Origin: CAXYVC01 sp964292295
Lineage (GTDB): Bacteria > Acidobacteriota > Holophagae > Holophagales > Holophagaceae
Assembly (NCBI GenBank): GCA_964292295.1
Contig: CAXYVC010000081.1
Coordinates: forward strand, 1-11,927
Reading direction: 5' to 3'
DNA: 11,927 nt
A program made the translations under genes and the position numbers. Shown piece after piece: positions 1-6,074 of this stretch (position 1 is its first letter; every line of letters starts with the position of its first letter). The notes beneath the pieces were generated by a model, which worked only from the letters and a program-made list of their open reading frames with translations, was not told the DNA's origin and did not search any database.

Positions 1-78
1 GGGGGGGGGGGGGGGGGGTCGGGGGGGGGGGGGCGGCGGAGTCGGCGAGGGGGGTGGGGGCCGCCCCCCCCTCCCCCC
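1..78. repeat. Homopolymer-G tract with G-run/C-run fold-back
   Basis: The first 33 bases are G except for a TC at 19-20. G-runs continue at 49-54 and 56-60, and are followed after a CCG by C-runs at 64-71 and 73-78. The 49-60 G block can pair with the following C block with one T-T mismatch, giving a near-perfect fold-back. No other part of the window looks like this, and no coding frame here is believable. A poly-G read tail or a misassembled contig end is the simplest reading. A true G-tract 3' of the chemoreceptor gene is possible but less likely. Confidence 0.75.
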
Positions 79-113
79 GGAGGAAAAGGTGGGCCCGCGG
101 GTTTCAGGCCTGC

Positions 114-1685
114 CTACAGCCGGAAGCCCTTCACCACGCCCTTCAGCCCCTCCGCGACCCGGGCGAGGTCCTCCGAGGTGCGGGCGATCTCCTGCACCGT
201 GGCGGCGAGTTCGTGGGTGGAGGCGGCGTTCTGCGCCAGGCGGGTCGTGGTGTCGCCCATGAGGTGGGTGACCTGGAGGCTGGTGTCCGCCTGGGACCGG
301 CTAAGCGTTCCGATTTCCTGGATGCCGGTGGCGATGCCGGCGATGCGCTCCCGGATCGCCTCCAGGTTGTGGAGCGTGGCCTTCACGCTGGTGGCGCCGC
401 CGCCCACGGTTTCCTGGGCGCGCTGGATGAGCTGCTCGATCTCCTGGGCGCTGGCACGGCTGCGCTCCGCGAGCTTGCGCACCTCCTCCGCCACCACGGC
501 GAAGCCCTTGCCCATGGCTCCGGCCTTGGCGGCCTCGATGGCGGCGTTGAGGCTCAGCAGGTTCGTCTGCCGGGCGATGTCCTGGATCACCTGCACGGCC
601 GTGACGATCTGGCCCGTGACCACCTGGATCTCGTCCATGCCGCGGGCGGTGCCCTGGCCGGCCTCGGCGCCCTGGAGGGCCTCCCCCACGGCCTCGCGGC
701 TGCGCTGGTCGGTGTCGTGGGCGGCCGCGGACATGGTGTCCACGTTCTGGCCGAGCCGCTGCATGGCGCCGGAGACCTGCTCGCCCGAGGCCTTGAGGGC
801 CTCGCTCACCTGGGCGATCTCCTCCACGGCCCGGGCCATCTCCTCGGCGCTGGCCGCCAGCTGCGTGCTTCCCGAGGCCACGCGCTCGGCGAAGCCCGCG
901 ACCTCCTGCACCGTACCGCGCAGGCCCGCATTATAGGCGTTGAATGCCTCCGCGGCCTCGCCCACCTCGTCCTGGCTCTCCACCTCCAGGCGGCGGTTCA
1001 GGTCGCTGTGGCGGAGGCCTTCCACGAGGCGCTGGAGGGGGCGGGTGATGCGCCCCGTGACCTGGATGGAAAGGAGCAGGACCCCTACGCCCACGACCAG
1101 CACGCCGCCCAGGAGCTCCAGGAAGATGCGCCAGGTGGTGCGGTCCACGTCGTCGGTGTAGACGCCGGTGCCCAGCACCCAGTCCCAGGCCGGGAAGCGC
1201 TTGACGTAGGCGATCTTGGGATAGGTCCCCTGCTGGCCGGGCTTGCTGAAGGGATAGGCGTGCGCGCTGCCGCCCGGTGCCTGGGCCTTGCGGGCGAGGG
1301 CCTGGAAGAGCCCGGCCATCTCGGGGCCGAGGGTGGAGGTGGGCTTGCCCGTCAGCTCCGTGCGCGGGTGCACCAGGAGGGTGGGGCCCTCGCCCAGGAT
1401 GAAGACGTAGTTGGTGCCGTCGTAGCGCAGGGCGCCGATGAGTTCCTTGGCGCGCTGTTCGGCGTATGCGCGGGTGCGCCTGCCGGCCTGCACCTCCTGC
1501 ACCTGGTTCATCAGGATGCCCTCGGCCAGCTCCACGGTGTTGCGGGCCCCCTCCGACTTGGCCTGGAGGATGGCGGCGTGGAGGCGGGGGCGCACCCAGA
1601 ACACGAAGAACAGCACGAAGAGGCCGAGGGGCAGGAGGCCGAGCAGGGTGATCTTCGTGGCGATGCGTCGCGGCTTCAGGGACAT
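114..1685 (-). CDS. Methyl-accepting chemotaxis protein with single Cache sensor domain
   Basis: This is a 523-residue transmembrane chemoreceptor that would sense a small ligand in the periplasm and control CheA through CheW. TM1 lies at about 12-31 after a short basic N-terminus. A Cache-like periplasmic domain follows at about 34-185, with the typical YVFILG and VLGTGVY stretches. TM2 is about 187-208, HAMP about 209-262, and the long coiled-coil signalling domain about 270-510. The signalling tip (about 369-409) is clear, with QTNLLSLNAAIEAAKAG and GFAVVAEEVRKLAERS. The usual Glu of the AGE motif is Ala (residue 390), a variant I believe also occurs in other receptors. The protein ends KGFRL, with no CheR-docking pentapeptide. 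A GGAG lies 8 bases before the ATG. No chemotaxis partners are nearby, so it is an orphan receptor whose ligand cannot be read from sequence. Confidence 0.95.
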   Translation of the reverse strand: MSLKPRRIATKITLLGLLPLGLFVLFFVFWVRPRLHAAILQAKSEGARNTVELAEGILMNQVQEVQAGRRTRAYAEQRAKELIGALRYDGTNYVFILGEGPTLLVHPRTELTGKPTSTLGPEMAGLFQALARKAQAPGGSAHAYPFSKPGQQGTYPKIAYVKRFPAWDWVLGTGVYTDDVDRTTWRIFLELLGGVLVVGVGVLLLSIQVTGRITRPLQRLVEGLRHSDLNRRLEVESQDEVGEAAEAFNAYNAGLRGTVQEVAGFAERVASGSTQLAASAEEMARAVEEIAQVSEALKASGEQVSGAMQRLGQNVDTMSAAAHDTDQRSREAVGEALQGAEAGQGTARGMDEIQVVTGQIVTAVQVIQDIARQTNLLSLNAAIEAAKAGAMGKGFAVVAEEVRKLAERSRASAQEIEQLIQRAQETVGGGATSVKATLHNLEAIRERIAGIATGIQEIGTLSRSQADTSLQVTHLMGDTTTRLAQNAASTHELAATVQEIARTSEDLARVAEGLKGVVKGFRL

Positions 1686-1742
1686 GGAGGACTCCGGAGG
1701 CGGGCTTCCGATTGTGCATCGGGGGAGGCTCCTCCGGGCATG

Positions 1743-1765
1743 AAAAAGGGCCCCTCGCGGGGCCC
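1743..1765 (-). terminator. Intrinsic terminator of efp
   Basis: On the minus strand a perfect 7-bp stem GGGCCCC / GGGGCCC with a 4-base GCGA loop (1748-1765) is followed by TTTTT (plus-strand A run 1743-1747). It begins about 20 bases after the efp stop codon and lies upstream of the chemoreceptor start. The receptor gene is therefore probably transcribed separately. Confidence 0.85.
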
Positions 1766-1785
1766 CGGCGGAATGCGCGATGGCG

Positions 1786-2352
1786 CTACTTCACGCGCTC
1801 CATGAAGGTGCGGTCCACGGTGTTCACGCGGATCCTCTCGCCGGCCTCCATGTAGGGCGGGATGGCCACGGTGATGCCGTTCTCCAGCTTGGCGGGCTTG
1901 TAGGAGCCGGTGGCGTTGGCGTTCTTCATGACGGGCTCGGTCTCGACCACCTCCAGCACCACGCTGGCGGGCAGGGTGGCGCTGAGGGGGTTGCCCTCGT
2001 AGAACTCGATCTCCACCTGCATGTTGGGCTGCAGGAAGACGAGGTCGTCGCCCAGCACGTCCTTGTGGAGCTCGGTCTGCTCGTAGGTCTCGTTGTTCAT
2101 GAAGACGAGCATGTCGCCGTCCTCGTAGAGGAACTCGAGCATGTGCTGCTCGAGGCTCGCCTTGTCGACCTTGTCCGCGGAGCCGAAGCGGTTCTCGCGG
2201 TTGATGCCGTCCTTCAGGCGCTTCATCTTGACGATGACGCGCGCGGGCAGGTTGCCGGGGGTCTGGTGCTCGACGCTCACCACACGGCAGAGTTCGTTCT
2301 CGTAGTTGATGATCATCCCGGCCCGGACCTGGGTCGCGTTGATGAAGGGCAT
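1786..2352 (-). CDS. efp: Translation elongation factor P, Asn34 variant
   Basis: EF-P (188 residues, usual length) enters the ribosomal E site and relieves stalling at consecutive prolines. The N-terminal KOW-like domain starts FINATQVRAGM. The two OB-fold domains follow and end with the family's IRVNTVDRTFMERVK-type tail. The ATG at 2352 is chosen because AGGAGG lies 6 bases before it and the family normally starts at this residue; an in-frame ATG 36 bases further upstream has no such support. The domain I loop aligns without gaps to E. coli EF-P, and its tip reads TPGNLPAR. Position 34 is therefore Asn (codon AAC at 2251-2253), not the Lys or Arg modified by EpmA/EpmB or EarP. No modification gene is in the window. 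The gene lies just downstream of tRNA-Val and its terminator. Confidence 0.97.
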   Translation of the reverse strand: MPFINATQVRAGMIINYENELCRVVSVEHQTPGNLPARVIVKMKRLKDGINRENRFGSADKVDKASLEQHMLEFLYEDGDMLVFMNNETYEQTELHKDVLGDDLVFLQPNMQVEIEFYEGNPLSATLPASVVLEVVETEPVMKNANATGSYKPAKLENGITVAIPPYMEAGERIRVNTVDRTFMERVK

Positions 2353-2386
2353 GGGAGCCTCCTGCAGGATTCGGGAGTGCGCCACC

Positions 2387-2417
2387 AAAAAAGCCCCCGA
2401 TCGTTTCAGGGGCTTTT
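2387..2417 (-). terminator. Intrinsic terminator between tRNA-Val and efp
   Basis: The minus strand reads AAAAGCCCC, an 11-base loop, GGGGCTTTT and further T, giving a 9-bp stem (2389-2397 with 2409-2417) ending in six T. It starts 14 bases after the tRNA 3' end. The stem is flanked by A on one side and T on the other, so it could also stop plus-strand transcription. Its T-run ends only 34 bases before the efp start codon. Confidence 0.88.
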
Positions 2418-2430
2418 CCGGGGTTCTGGG

Positions 2431-2505
2431 TGGTGGGCGTACCTGGGTTCGAACCAGGGACTTCTACCGTGTGAAGATAGCACTCTACCGCTGAGTTATA
2501 CGCCC
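2431..2505 (-). tRNA. tRNA-Val (anticodon CAC)
   Basis: A complete 75-base cloverleaf with encoded CCA. The acceptor stem is GGGCGTA/TACGCCC with discriminator A. The D arm is ACTC-AGCGGTA-GAGT, the anticodon stem CTATC/GGTAG (one T-G pair) and the variable loop AAGTC. The T arm is CCTGG-TTCGAAC-CCAGG. The seven-base anticodon loop TTCACAC places CAC at positions 34-36 (plus-strand 2471-2473), with T33 and A37 as expected. It reads the GTG valine codon, which is frequent in the genes here. A promoter lies immediately upstream and a terminator immediately downstream, so it is likely a single-tRNA transcript, apart from any read-through into efp. Confidence 0.97.
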
Positions 2506-2516
2506 ACGGGTCTTCC

Positions 2517-2544
2517 AGTATACCGGACCCGGGCGCCCTGTCCA
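2517..2544 (-). promoter_or_regulatory. Sigma70-type promoter for tRNA-Val
   Basis: On the minus strand TGGACA (2539-2544) and TATACT (2517-2522) are separated by 16 bases. Each matches the consensus at five of six positions. Transcription would start near 2510, about five bases before the mature tRNA. The element fills the gap between the aminotransferase stop and the tRNA. No experimental support can be given from sequence alone. Confidence 0.65.
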
Positions 2545-2548
2545 GCAC

Positions 2549-3763
2549 CTAGTTTCGGAGGGCCTCCCGGAGGGCCCGGGCGAAGCGCGGGGCCAGCTCG
2601 GCCTGGAGGGCGCAGATGCCGATGCGCACGCCCTCGGGCATGGGCACCACGAAGGCGTTCTGGGCCTTCAGGGCCTCGGTGGTCTCCGCGGGCCTGTCCA
2701 GCCGCAGGGTGATGAAGAAGCCGCCGCGCCAGGCGCAGCCCGCCAGGCCCTCGGCGCGCAGGGCGCCGTCCAGCGCCAGGGCCCGGGAGGCGATCACCTC
2801 CGACCAGTGGCGGTGCTCGGCGGCCAGGCGCGCCTGGAGCTTGCCGTCGCGGGCGATGCGCATCATCACGGACTGGGGAGCCAGCGGGGCGGTGGACCAG
2901 GTGCCGCGGCAGGCGTTGGCCAGGGCGGCCTGGAGCTGGGTCTCCCGGCACCAGGGGAACACGAGGGCGCCCCCGCGGCCGCCGTAGAGGGTGAAGGCCT
3001 TCGAGATGCTGAGGGCGCCGCCCACGAGCACGCGGCCCTCCTCGCCCAGTTCCGCGTACTGGTCGAGGGCCTCCCGCACGTGCGCGGGCTCCGTGGTGTA
3101 GTCCAGGTACGCGCAGTCGAGGATCAGCGTCACGGGGCCACTCTGGGCGGCGCGTCGCAGGGCCGAGATGAGGACCTGGCGGTCCTCCCGGGTCAGGCTG
3201 TGGCCGGTGGGGTTGTGGCAGGGCTCGTTGAGCCAGAGGAGCACGCGCCCCTGGGCCTTCATCAGCCTGTCGAGGGCGCTGGACCAGGCGTCGCCGTCCA
3301 GGGCCTTGCCCGCCTCGGGGAAGGGGGCCGTTTCGAAGCCCACGCCGTTCTCCCGGGCCAGCACGCGGTAGGGCCCCCAGCAGGGCGCCGCGGCGAGCAG
3401 GGACATGCCGGGTTCCAGGAAGTTGCGCAGGGAGGTCGACAGGGGGTCGCTGCCGCCGGGGGTGGAGCAGCCCGCACCGGAGCCGTCGTGCTTCGGCCAG
3501 TGGCGCTGGATGAGCGCGCGCAGGAACTCGGGGTGCCCGGTGATGGGGGCGTAGGGCGCGGACTCCATGGGGCTGAGGTCCCGGAGCACGTCCGCGATCG
3601 TGTCGAGCACCACCAGGTTGCCCCGGTCGTCCACCAGGGAGCCCAGCGTGGCGTTCACCACGTCGATGCCCTCGGCCTTCCGCCGCTGGGCCTCGGCATT
3701 GGCCAGGAAGATGGGGTCGTGGAGGGGAAGGTCGCGCCGGGAGGGTGCCAGGTACTCGAACAT
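2549..3763 (-). CDS. Class I PLP-dependent aminotransferase, aspartate/aromatic (AspC/TyrB-like)
   Basis: A 404-residue fold-type I aminotransferase. Family landmarks appear in order: YAPITGHPEF (71-80), a Trp in CWGPY that would stack on the cofactor (129), NPTG (184-187), Asp216 and Tyr219 of the DCAYLDY strand, and SISK with the PLP-binding Lys255. Arg380 in EGVRIGI would bind the substrate alpha-carboxylate. Spacing and the SISKAFTLYGGRGGAL stretch resemble the AspC/TyrB branch, so it probably moves amino groups between an acidic or aromatic amino acid and 2-oxoglutarate. The exact substrate is not resolvable. The ATG at 3763 follows AGGAG by 7 bases, and the 36 in-frame residues upstream look non-coding. 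It is divergent from the PseG-like gene, and no biosynthetic partners adjoin it. Confidence 0.9.
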   Translation of the reverse strand: MFEYLAPSRRDLPLHDPIFLANAEAQRRKAEGIDVVNATLGSLVDDRGNLVVLDTIADVLRDLSPMESAPYAPITGHPEFLRALIQRHWPKHDGSGAGCSTPGGSDPLSTSLRNFLEPGMSLLAAAPCWGPYRVLARENGVGFETAPFPEAGKALDGDAWSSALDRLMKAQGRVLLWLNEPCHNPTGHSLTREDRQVLISALRRAAQSGPVTLILDCAYLDYTTEPAHVREALDQYAELGEEGRVLVGGALSISKAFTLYGGRGGALVFPWCRETQLQAALANACRGTWSTAPLAPQSVMMRIARDGKLQARLAAEHRHWSEVIASRALALDGALRAEGLAGCAWRGGFFITLRLDRPAETTEALKAQNAFVVPMPEGVRIGICALQAELAPRFARALREALRN

Positions 3764-3836
3764 CGGGGACTCCTGAGACGGTTGGGGGCTGCTGTTCGTG
3801 CCCACGGTACCCTCTCGGGAGCGTGACCGGGGTCCC

Positions 3837-3864
3837 TTGGCACCCGGGAGGAACACGCTACACT
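3837..3864 (+). promoter_or_regulatory. Candidate promoter for the PseG-like gene
   Basis: TTGGCA (3837-3842, five of six consensus matches) and TACACT (3859-3864, four of six) are separated by 16 bases. A start near 3871 would leave a leader of only about 18 bases before the ATG at 3889. The site lies in the divergent spacer, so the aminotransferase must use separate elements on the other strand. Confidence 0.45.
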
Positions 3865-3888
3865 CTCCCATCCTGTCACGCCGCTCCC

Positions 3889-4962
3889 ATGGAACCCCTC
3901 CTCGTCCTGCGCGTTCATACCGATCTTCGCCTCGGCCTGGGCCATGTGGCCCGTGCCCTCGTGCTCCAGGACGCCTGGCGGGCCCTGGGCGGCCGGGCCT
4001 GCATCGCCGTGAGCGGCGGCGAGGGGGCGCGCCGCGTGGGGAGCGGACGGCACCCCTTCCTGGACGAGGTGCTGCCCTGCGAGGCGGTGGACCTCGGCAC
4101 GGAGCTTCACGCCGCGCTGCCCGAGGCCCTGAGGGTCCCGGAGGCGGTGGTCCTGGTGGACCAGTGGGACACCAGCGCCGAGCAGATCGCCGCCCTGCGC
4201 CCCCTGAAGGTCGCGGTGATGGAGGACGACGGCGACGCCCACGAGGGGGCGGACCTGCTCTTCCAGCCCTTTCTTGAAGGCGTGAGCTGGCCCGCGGGGC
4301 CGGTGAAGGTGGTGGACGGACGGAAGATCAAGCCCTGCGAGACCCGCCACGGGGCCTGCCGGGTCCTGCGGGGCGGAGCCTACGCCGTGGTGGGGGCGGA
4401 GGCCACCCGCCTGCGTCCCAAGCGCGAGCCGCTCCAGCCCCTGGTGGTGCGCAAGCTCCTCGTGACCTTCGGGGGCACGGATGGCCCGGGGCTGGCCCAG
4501 CGGGCCTTCGAGCTTCTTAAGAATCTTGTGGCGGAGGGCCGCTGGGCGGGCACCTGCACCGTGGTGGCTCCCCGGGGGGTCGAGGGGGCGCCCTTCCCGG
4601 GATGCTCCGTGGTGCCGCACCTTCCCGCCATGACCCGGCGCCTGGTGGACTACGACGCGGTCTGGTGCGCCATGGGGCTGACCCTCGCCGAGCTCCTCTG
4701 CCTGGGGATCCCCGCCGTGGCCTGGGGGCAGAACGAGCGCCAGGAGGGCATCATCGGGGACCTGGCCCTGGCCGGTGCGTGCTGCGATCTGGGTCTGGGA
4801 CCCGAGGCCGACCTGCGCGTGGCGGCGGGCGCCCTGGCCCACTGGCTCGGGCCCGAGGGGCAGGAGACGCGCCAGGAGCAGGTCGCCGCGGGCATGGGGC
4901 TCATCGACGGCCTGGCCGCGGCGCGCCTGGCCCAGGAACTCTGGGCCCTTGCCCGCGCCTAG
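3889..4962 (+). CDS. PseG/SpsG-family protein (nucleotide-sugar hydrolase or glycosyltransferase-like)
   Basis: A 357-residue GT-B-like protein related to PseG, the UDP-sugar hydrolase of pseudaminic acid synthesis, and to SpsG-type proteins. The N-terminal half has the GLGHVAR motif (16-22); His19 matches the position of the PseG catalytic His. It continues with VVLVDQWD (87-94) and MEDDGDAHEGADLLFQP, the family's ...DD...H.AD...P pattern. The C-terminal half has FGGTD (194-198) and AMGLTLAELLCLGIPAVAWGQ (about 261-281), the nucleotide-binding region. I see no good Shine-Dalgarno before the ATG; the start is chosen from homology and the short predicted leader. No other pse, neu, flagellin or glycan genes are in the window, so pseudaminate production cannot be claimed. 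Family confidence is good, substrate confidence low. Confidence 0.8.
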   Translation: MEPLLVLRVHTDLRLGLGHVARALVLQDAWRALGGRACIAVSGGEGARRVGSGRHPFLDEVLPCEAVDLGTELHAALPEALRVPEAVVLVDQWDTSAEQIAALRPLKVAVMEDDGDAHEGADLLFQPFLEGVSWPAGPVKVVDGRKIKPCETRHGACRVLRGGAYAVVGAEATRLRPKREPLQPLVVRKLLVTFGGTDGPGLAQRAFELLKNLVAEGRWAGTCTVVAPRGVEGAPFPGCSVVPHLPAMTRRLVDYDAVWCAMGLTLAELLCLGIPAVAWGQNERQEGIIGDLALAGACCDLGLGPEADLRVAAGALAHWLGPEGQETRQEQVAAGMGLIDGLAAARLAQELWALARA

Positions 4963-4977
4963 CCGGGAAAACGCGCC

Positions 4978-5006
4978 TTGACCCGCGGGAGCCAAGGGGA
5001 TAAGGT
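4978..5006 (+). promoter_or_regulatory. Candidate promoter for rplM-rpsI
   Basis: TTGACC (4978-4983) and TAAGGT (5001-5006) are separated by 17 bases. The -35 box is good; the -10 box matches only three of six, but similar boxes are used in high-GC bacteria. A short inverted repeat CCTTG/CAAGG (4976-4980, 4993-4997) overlaps the spacer and could be an operator or chance. The predicted leader of about 75 bases before rplM includes a T5 run at 5051-5055 but no strong stem that I can find. Confidence 0.45.
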
Positions 5007-5087
5007 GATCCTTCTGCGCTCCCGACGAGCCCCCGGGATGCAGATGCCCATTTTTCCCCTGACACACCTGACATTCGGAGTTCGGCC

Positions 5088-5525
5088 ATGAGCACGTACT
5101 TCCCCAAGGGCCATGACAATTTCGAGCGCAAGTGGTTCGTGGTGGACGCCACCGGCATTCCTGTGGGCCGCCTCAGCACCGCTGTCGCCGACATCCTGGC
5201 CGGCAAGACCAAGCCCACCTGGACGCCCTTCCTGGACATGGGCGACCACGTGGTCGTCATCAATGCCGACAAGGCCGTCCTGACGGGCCGCAAGGCGTCC
5301 CAGAAGATGTACCGCCGCACCACCACCCAGCCCGGTTCCATGCGGGAAGTTCGGGCGGATGCCATGATGGCGGTCTACCCCGCCCGGGTCATCGAGAGCG
5401 CCGTGAAGGGCATGCTCCCGAAGGGCCCCCTGGGCCGCCAGATGTACCGCAAGCTCAAGGTCTATGCCGGCTCCGAGCACCAGCACGAAGCCCAGAAGCC
5501 CGAGCCCCTGACCATCAAGCTGTAA
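5088..5525 (+). CDS. rplM: 50S ribosomal protein L13
   Basis: L13 (145 residues; about 142 in E. coli) is an early-assembly protein that binds 23S rRNA. Recognisable stretches are WFVVDATGIPVGRLST near the N-terminus, GDHVVVINADK in the middle, AVKGMLPKGPLGRQMYRKLKVYAG near the C-terminus (listed as landmarks, residues about 105-128), and a His-rich end. GGAG lies 10 bases before the ATG. The gene is followed after 13 bases by rpsI, the nearly universal L13-S9 pair. In E. coli this pair is autoregulated through the rplM leader; whether that applies here is not visible. Confidence 0.98.
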   Translation: MSTYFPKGHDNFERKWFVVDATGIPVGRLSTAVADILAGKTKPTWTPFLDMGDHVVVINADKAVLTGRKASQKMYRRTTTQPGSMREVRADAMMAVYPARVIESAVKGMLPKGPLGRQMYRKLKVYAGSEHQHEAQKPEPLTIKL

Positions 5526-5538
5526 TTTCGAGGATCCC

Positions 5539-5931
5539 ATGGCGATCACCCAGAACTACGGAACCGGCCGCCGCAAGACCTGCACGGCGCGCGTCTTCCT
5601 GCGCCCCGGCAGCGGCAAGGTCACCGTCAACGGCCGCACCCTCGAGGACTACTTCCCCAACGCCGTGCTGCGCATGGTGGTGCACCAGCCCCTGGTGCTG
5701 GGCGAGCTGGAAGGCAAGTTCGACATCCTGGCCACGGTCAGCGGTGGCGGCCCCTCCGGCCAGGCCTCGGCCATCCGGCTGGGCATCTCCCGCGCCCTGC
5801 TCGGCTACAACGAGGCGCTGAAGAGCATGCTGCGCCGCGCCGGCCTCCTGACCCGCGATCCTCGCATGAAGGAGCGCAAGAAGCCCGGCCAGAAGGCCGC
5901 CCGTCGCCGCTTCCAGTTCAGCAAGCGCTAG
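5539..5931 (+). CDS. rpsI: 30S ribosomal protein S9
   Basis: S9 (130 residues, standard length) is a 30S head protein whose basic C-terminal tail reaches the P-site tRNA. It begins with the family's YGTGRRKTCTARVFLRPG pattern and has LRMVVHQPL and SGGGPSGQASAIRLGISRAL. It ends KAARRRFQFSKR, the conserved tail with terminal Lys-Arg. GAGG lies 5 bases before the ATG, and the gene starts 13 bases after the rplM stop, so both are on one message. A perfect 10-bp hairpin begins 20 bases after the stop. Confidence 0.98.
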   Translation: MAITQNYGTGRRKTCTARVFLRPGSGKVTVNGRTLEDYFPNAVLRMVVHQPLVLGELEGKFDILATVSGGGPSGQASAIRLGISRALLGYNEALKSMLRRAGLLTRDPRMKERKKPGQKAARRRFQFSKR

Positions 5932-5951
5932 TCGCTGGTCCTGTGCTTCAT

Positions 5952-5974
5952 CCGGGGAGACGTGGTCTCCCCGG
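5952..5974 (+). terminator. Strong T-poor hairpin after rpsI
   Basis: CCGGGGAGAC (5952-5961), loop GTG, GTCTCCCCGG (5965-5974) form a perfect 10-bp stem. Only TTCTGTCT follows, so the T-tract is weak. It is either an inefficient intrinsic terminator or attenuator between rpsI and rpsB, an mRNA 3' stabiliser, or the first stem of an rpsB leader. Confidence 0.6.
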
Positions 5975-6074
5975 TTCTGTCTCCGGGCCTGGATTCCAGG
6001 CCGATTCGGGCGGGCAACCGCCTTTCATCCCCACGACGCGGCTCTAGGGCCGCACATCCATGAGGGAGGCCACC
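5975..6074 (+). promoter_or_regulatory. Candidate structured rpsB leader RNA
   Basis: After the 10-bp hairpin at 5952-5974 come three more perfect stems. These are GGCCTGG/CCAGGCC with an ATT loop (5986-6002), GGCGG/CCGCC with a GNRA-type GCAA loop (6009-6022), and GCGGC/GCCGC with a 6-base loop (6038-6053). The rpsB Shine-Dalgarno region (GGGAGG, 6063-6068) follows the last stem. I find no convincing -35/-10 pair, so transcription may come from the rplM promoter. In E. coli, S2 represses its own rpsB leader; a similar role here is inference, and no match to that RNA is claimed. Confidence 0.4.

Noticed and set aside
84..113. Terminator after the chemoreceptor gene (TTTT on the minus strand at 84-87)
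   Set aside because: Only a 4-bp GGCC/GGCC stem with a long loop can be drawn, and the sequence adjoins the suspicious G/C tract.
1708..1742. Sigma28 or sigma54 promoter upstream of the chemoreceptor gene
   Set aside because: A partial CCGAT occurs, but no TAAA or GG/GC pair at the required spacing. Only a short GGAGG-CT-CCTCC inverted repeat is visible, too weak to name.
54..1805. Long plus-strand open frame of 583 codons opposite the chemoreceptor gene
   Set aside because: It is rich in Gly, Ala, Leu, His and Arg with no recognisable domain, and mirrors the chemoreceptor codons. Long antisense frames are common in very GC-rich genes.
2353..2388. Twelve-residue N-terminal extension of EF-P (ATG at 2386-2388)
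   Set aside because: The downstream ATG has a strong AGGAGG at good spacing and gives the standard 188-residue protein; the upstream ATG overlaps the terminator T-run.
2464..2480. Reading the tRNA anticodon as TCA (suppressor or selenocysteine type)
   Set aside because: The CTATC/GGTAG stem fixes the seven-base loop as TTCACAC, which makes CAC the anticodon and keeps T33 and A37. Nothing else in the tRNA is selenocysteine-like.
1780..2712. Plus-strand open frame of 310 codons over efp and tRNA-Val
   Set aside because: It crosses a tRNA gene and a terminator and is antisense to a clear EF-P. Low-complexity translation, no domain.
3655..5067. Minus-strand open frame of 470 codons over the PseG-like gene
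   Set aside because: It overlaps a gene with clear motifs and a divergent promoter region, and its translation is repetitive with no domain.
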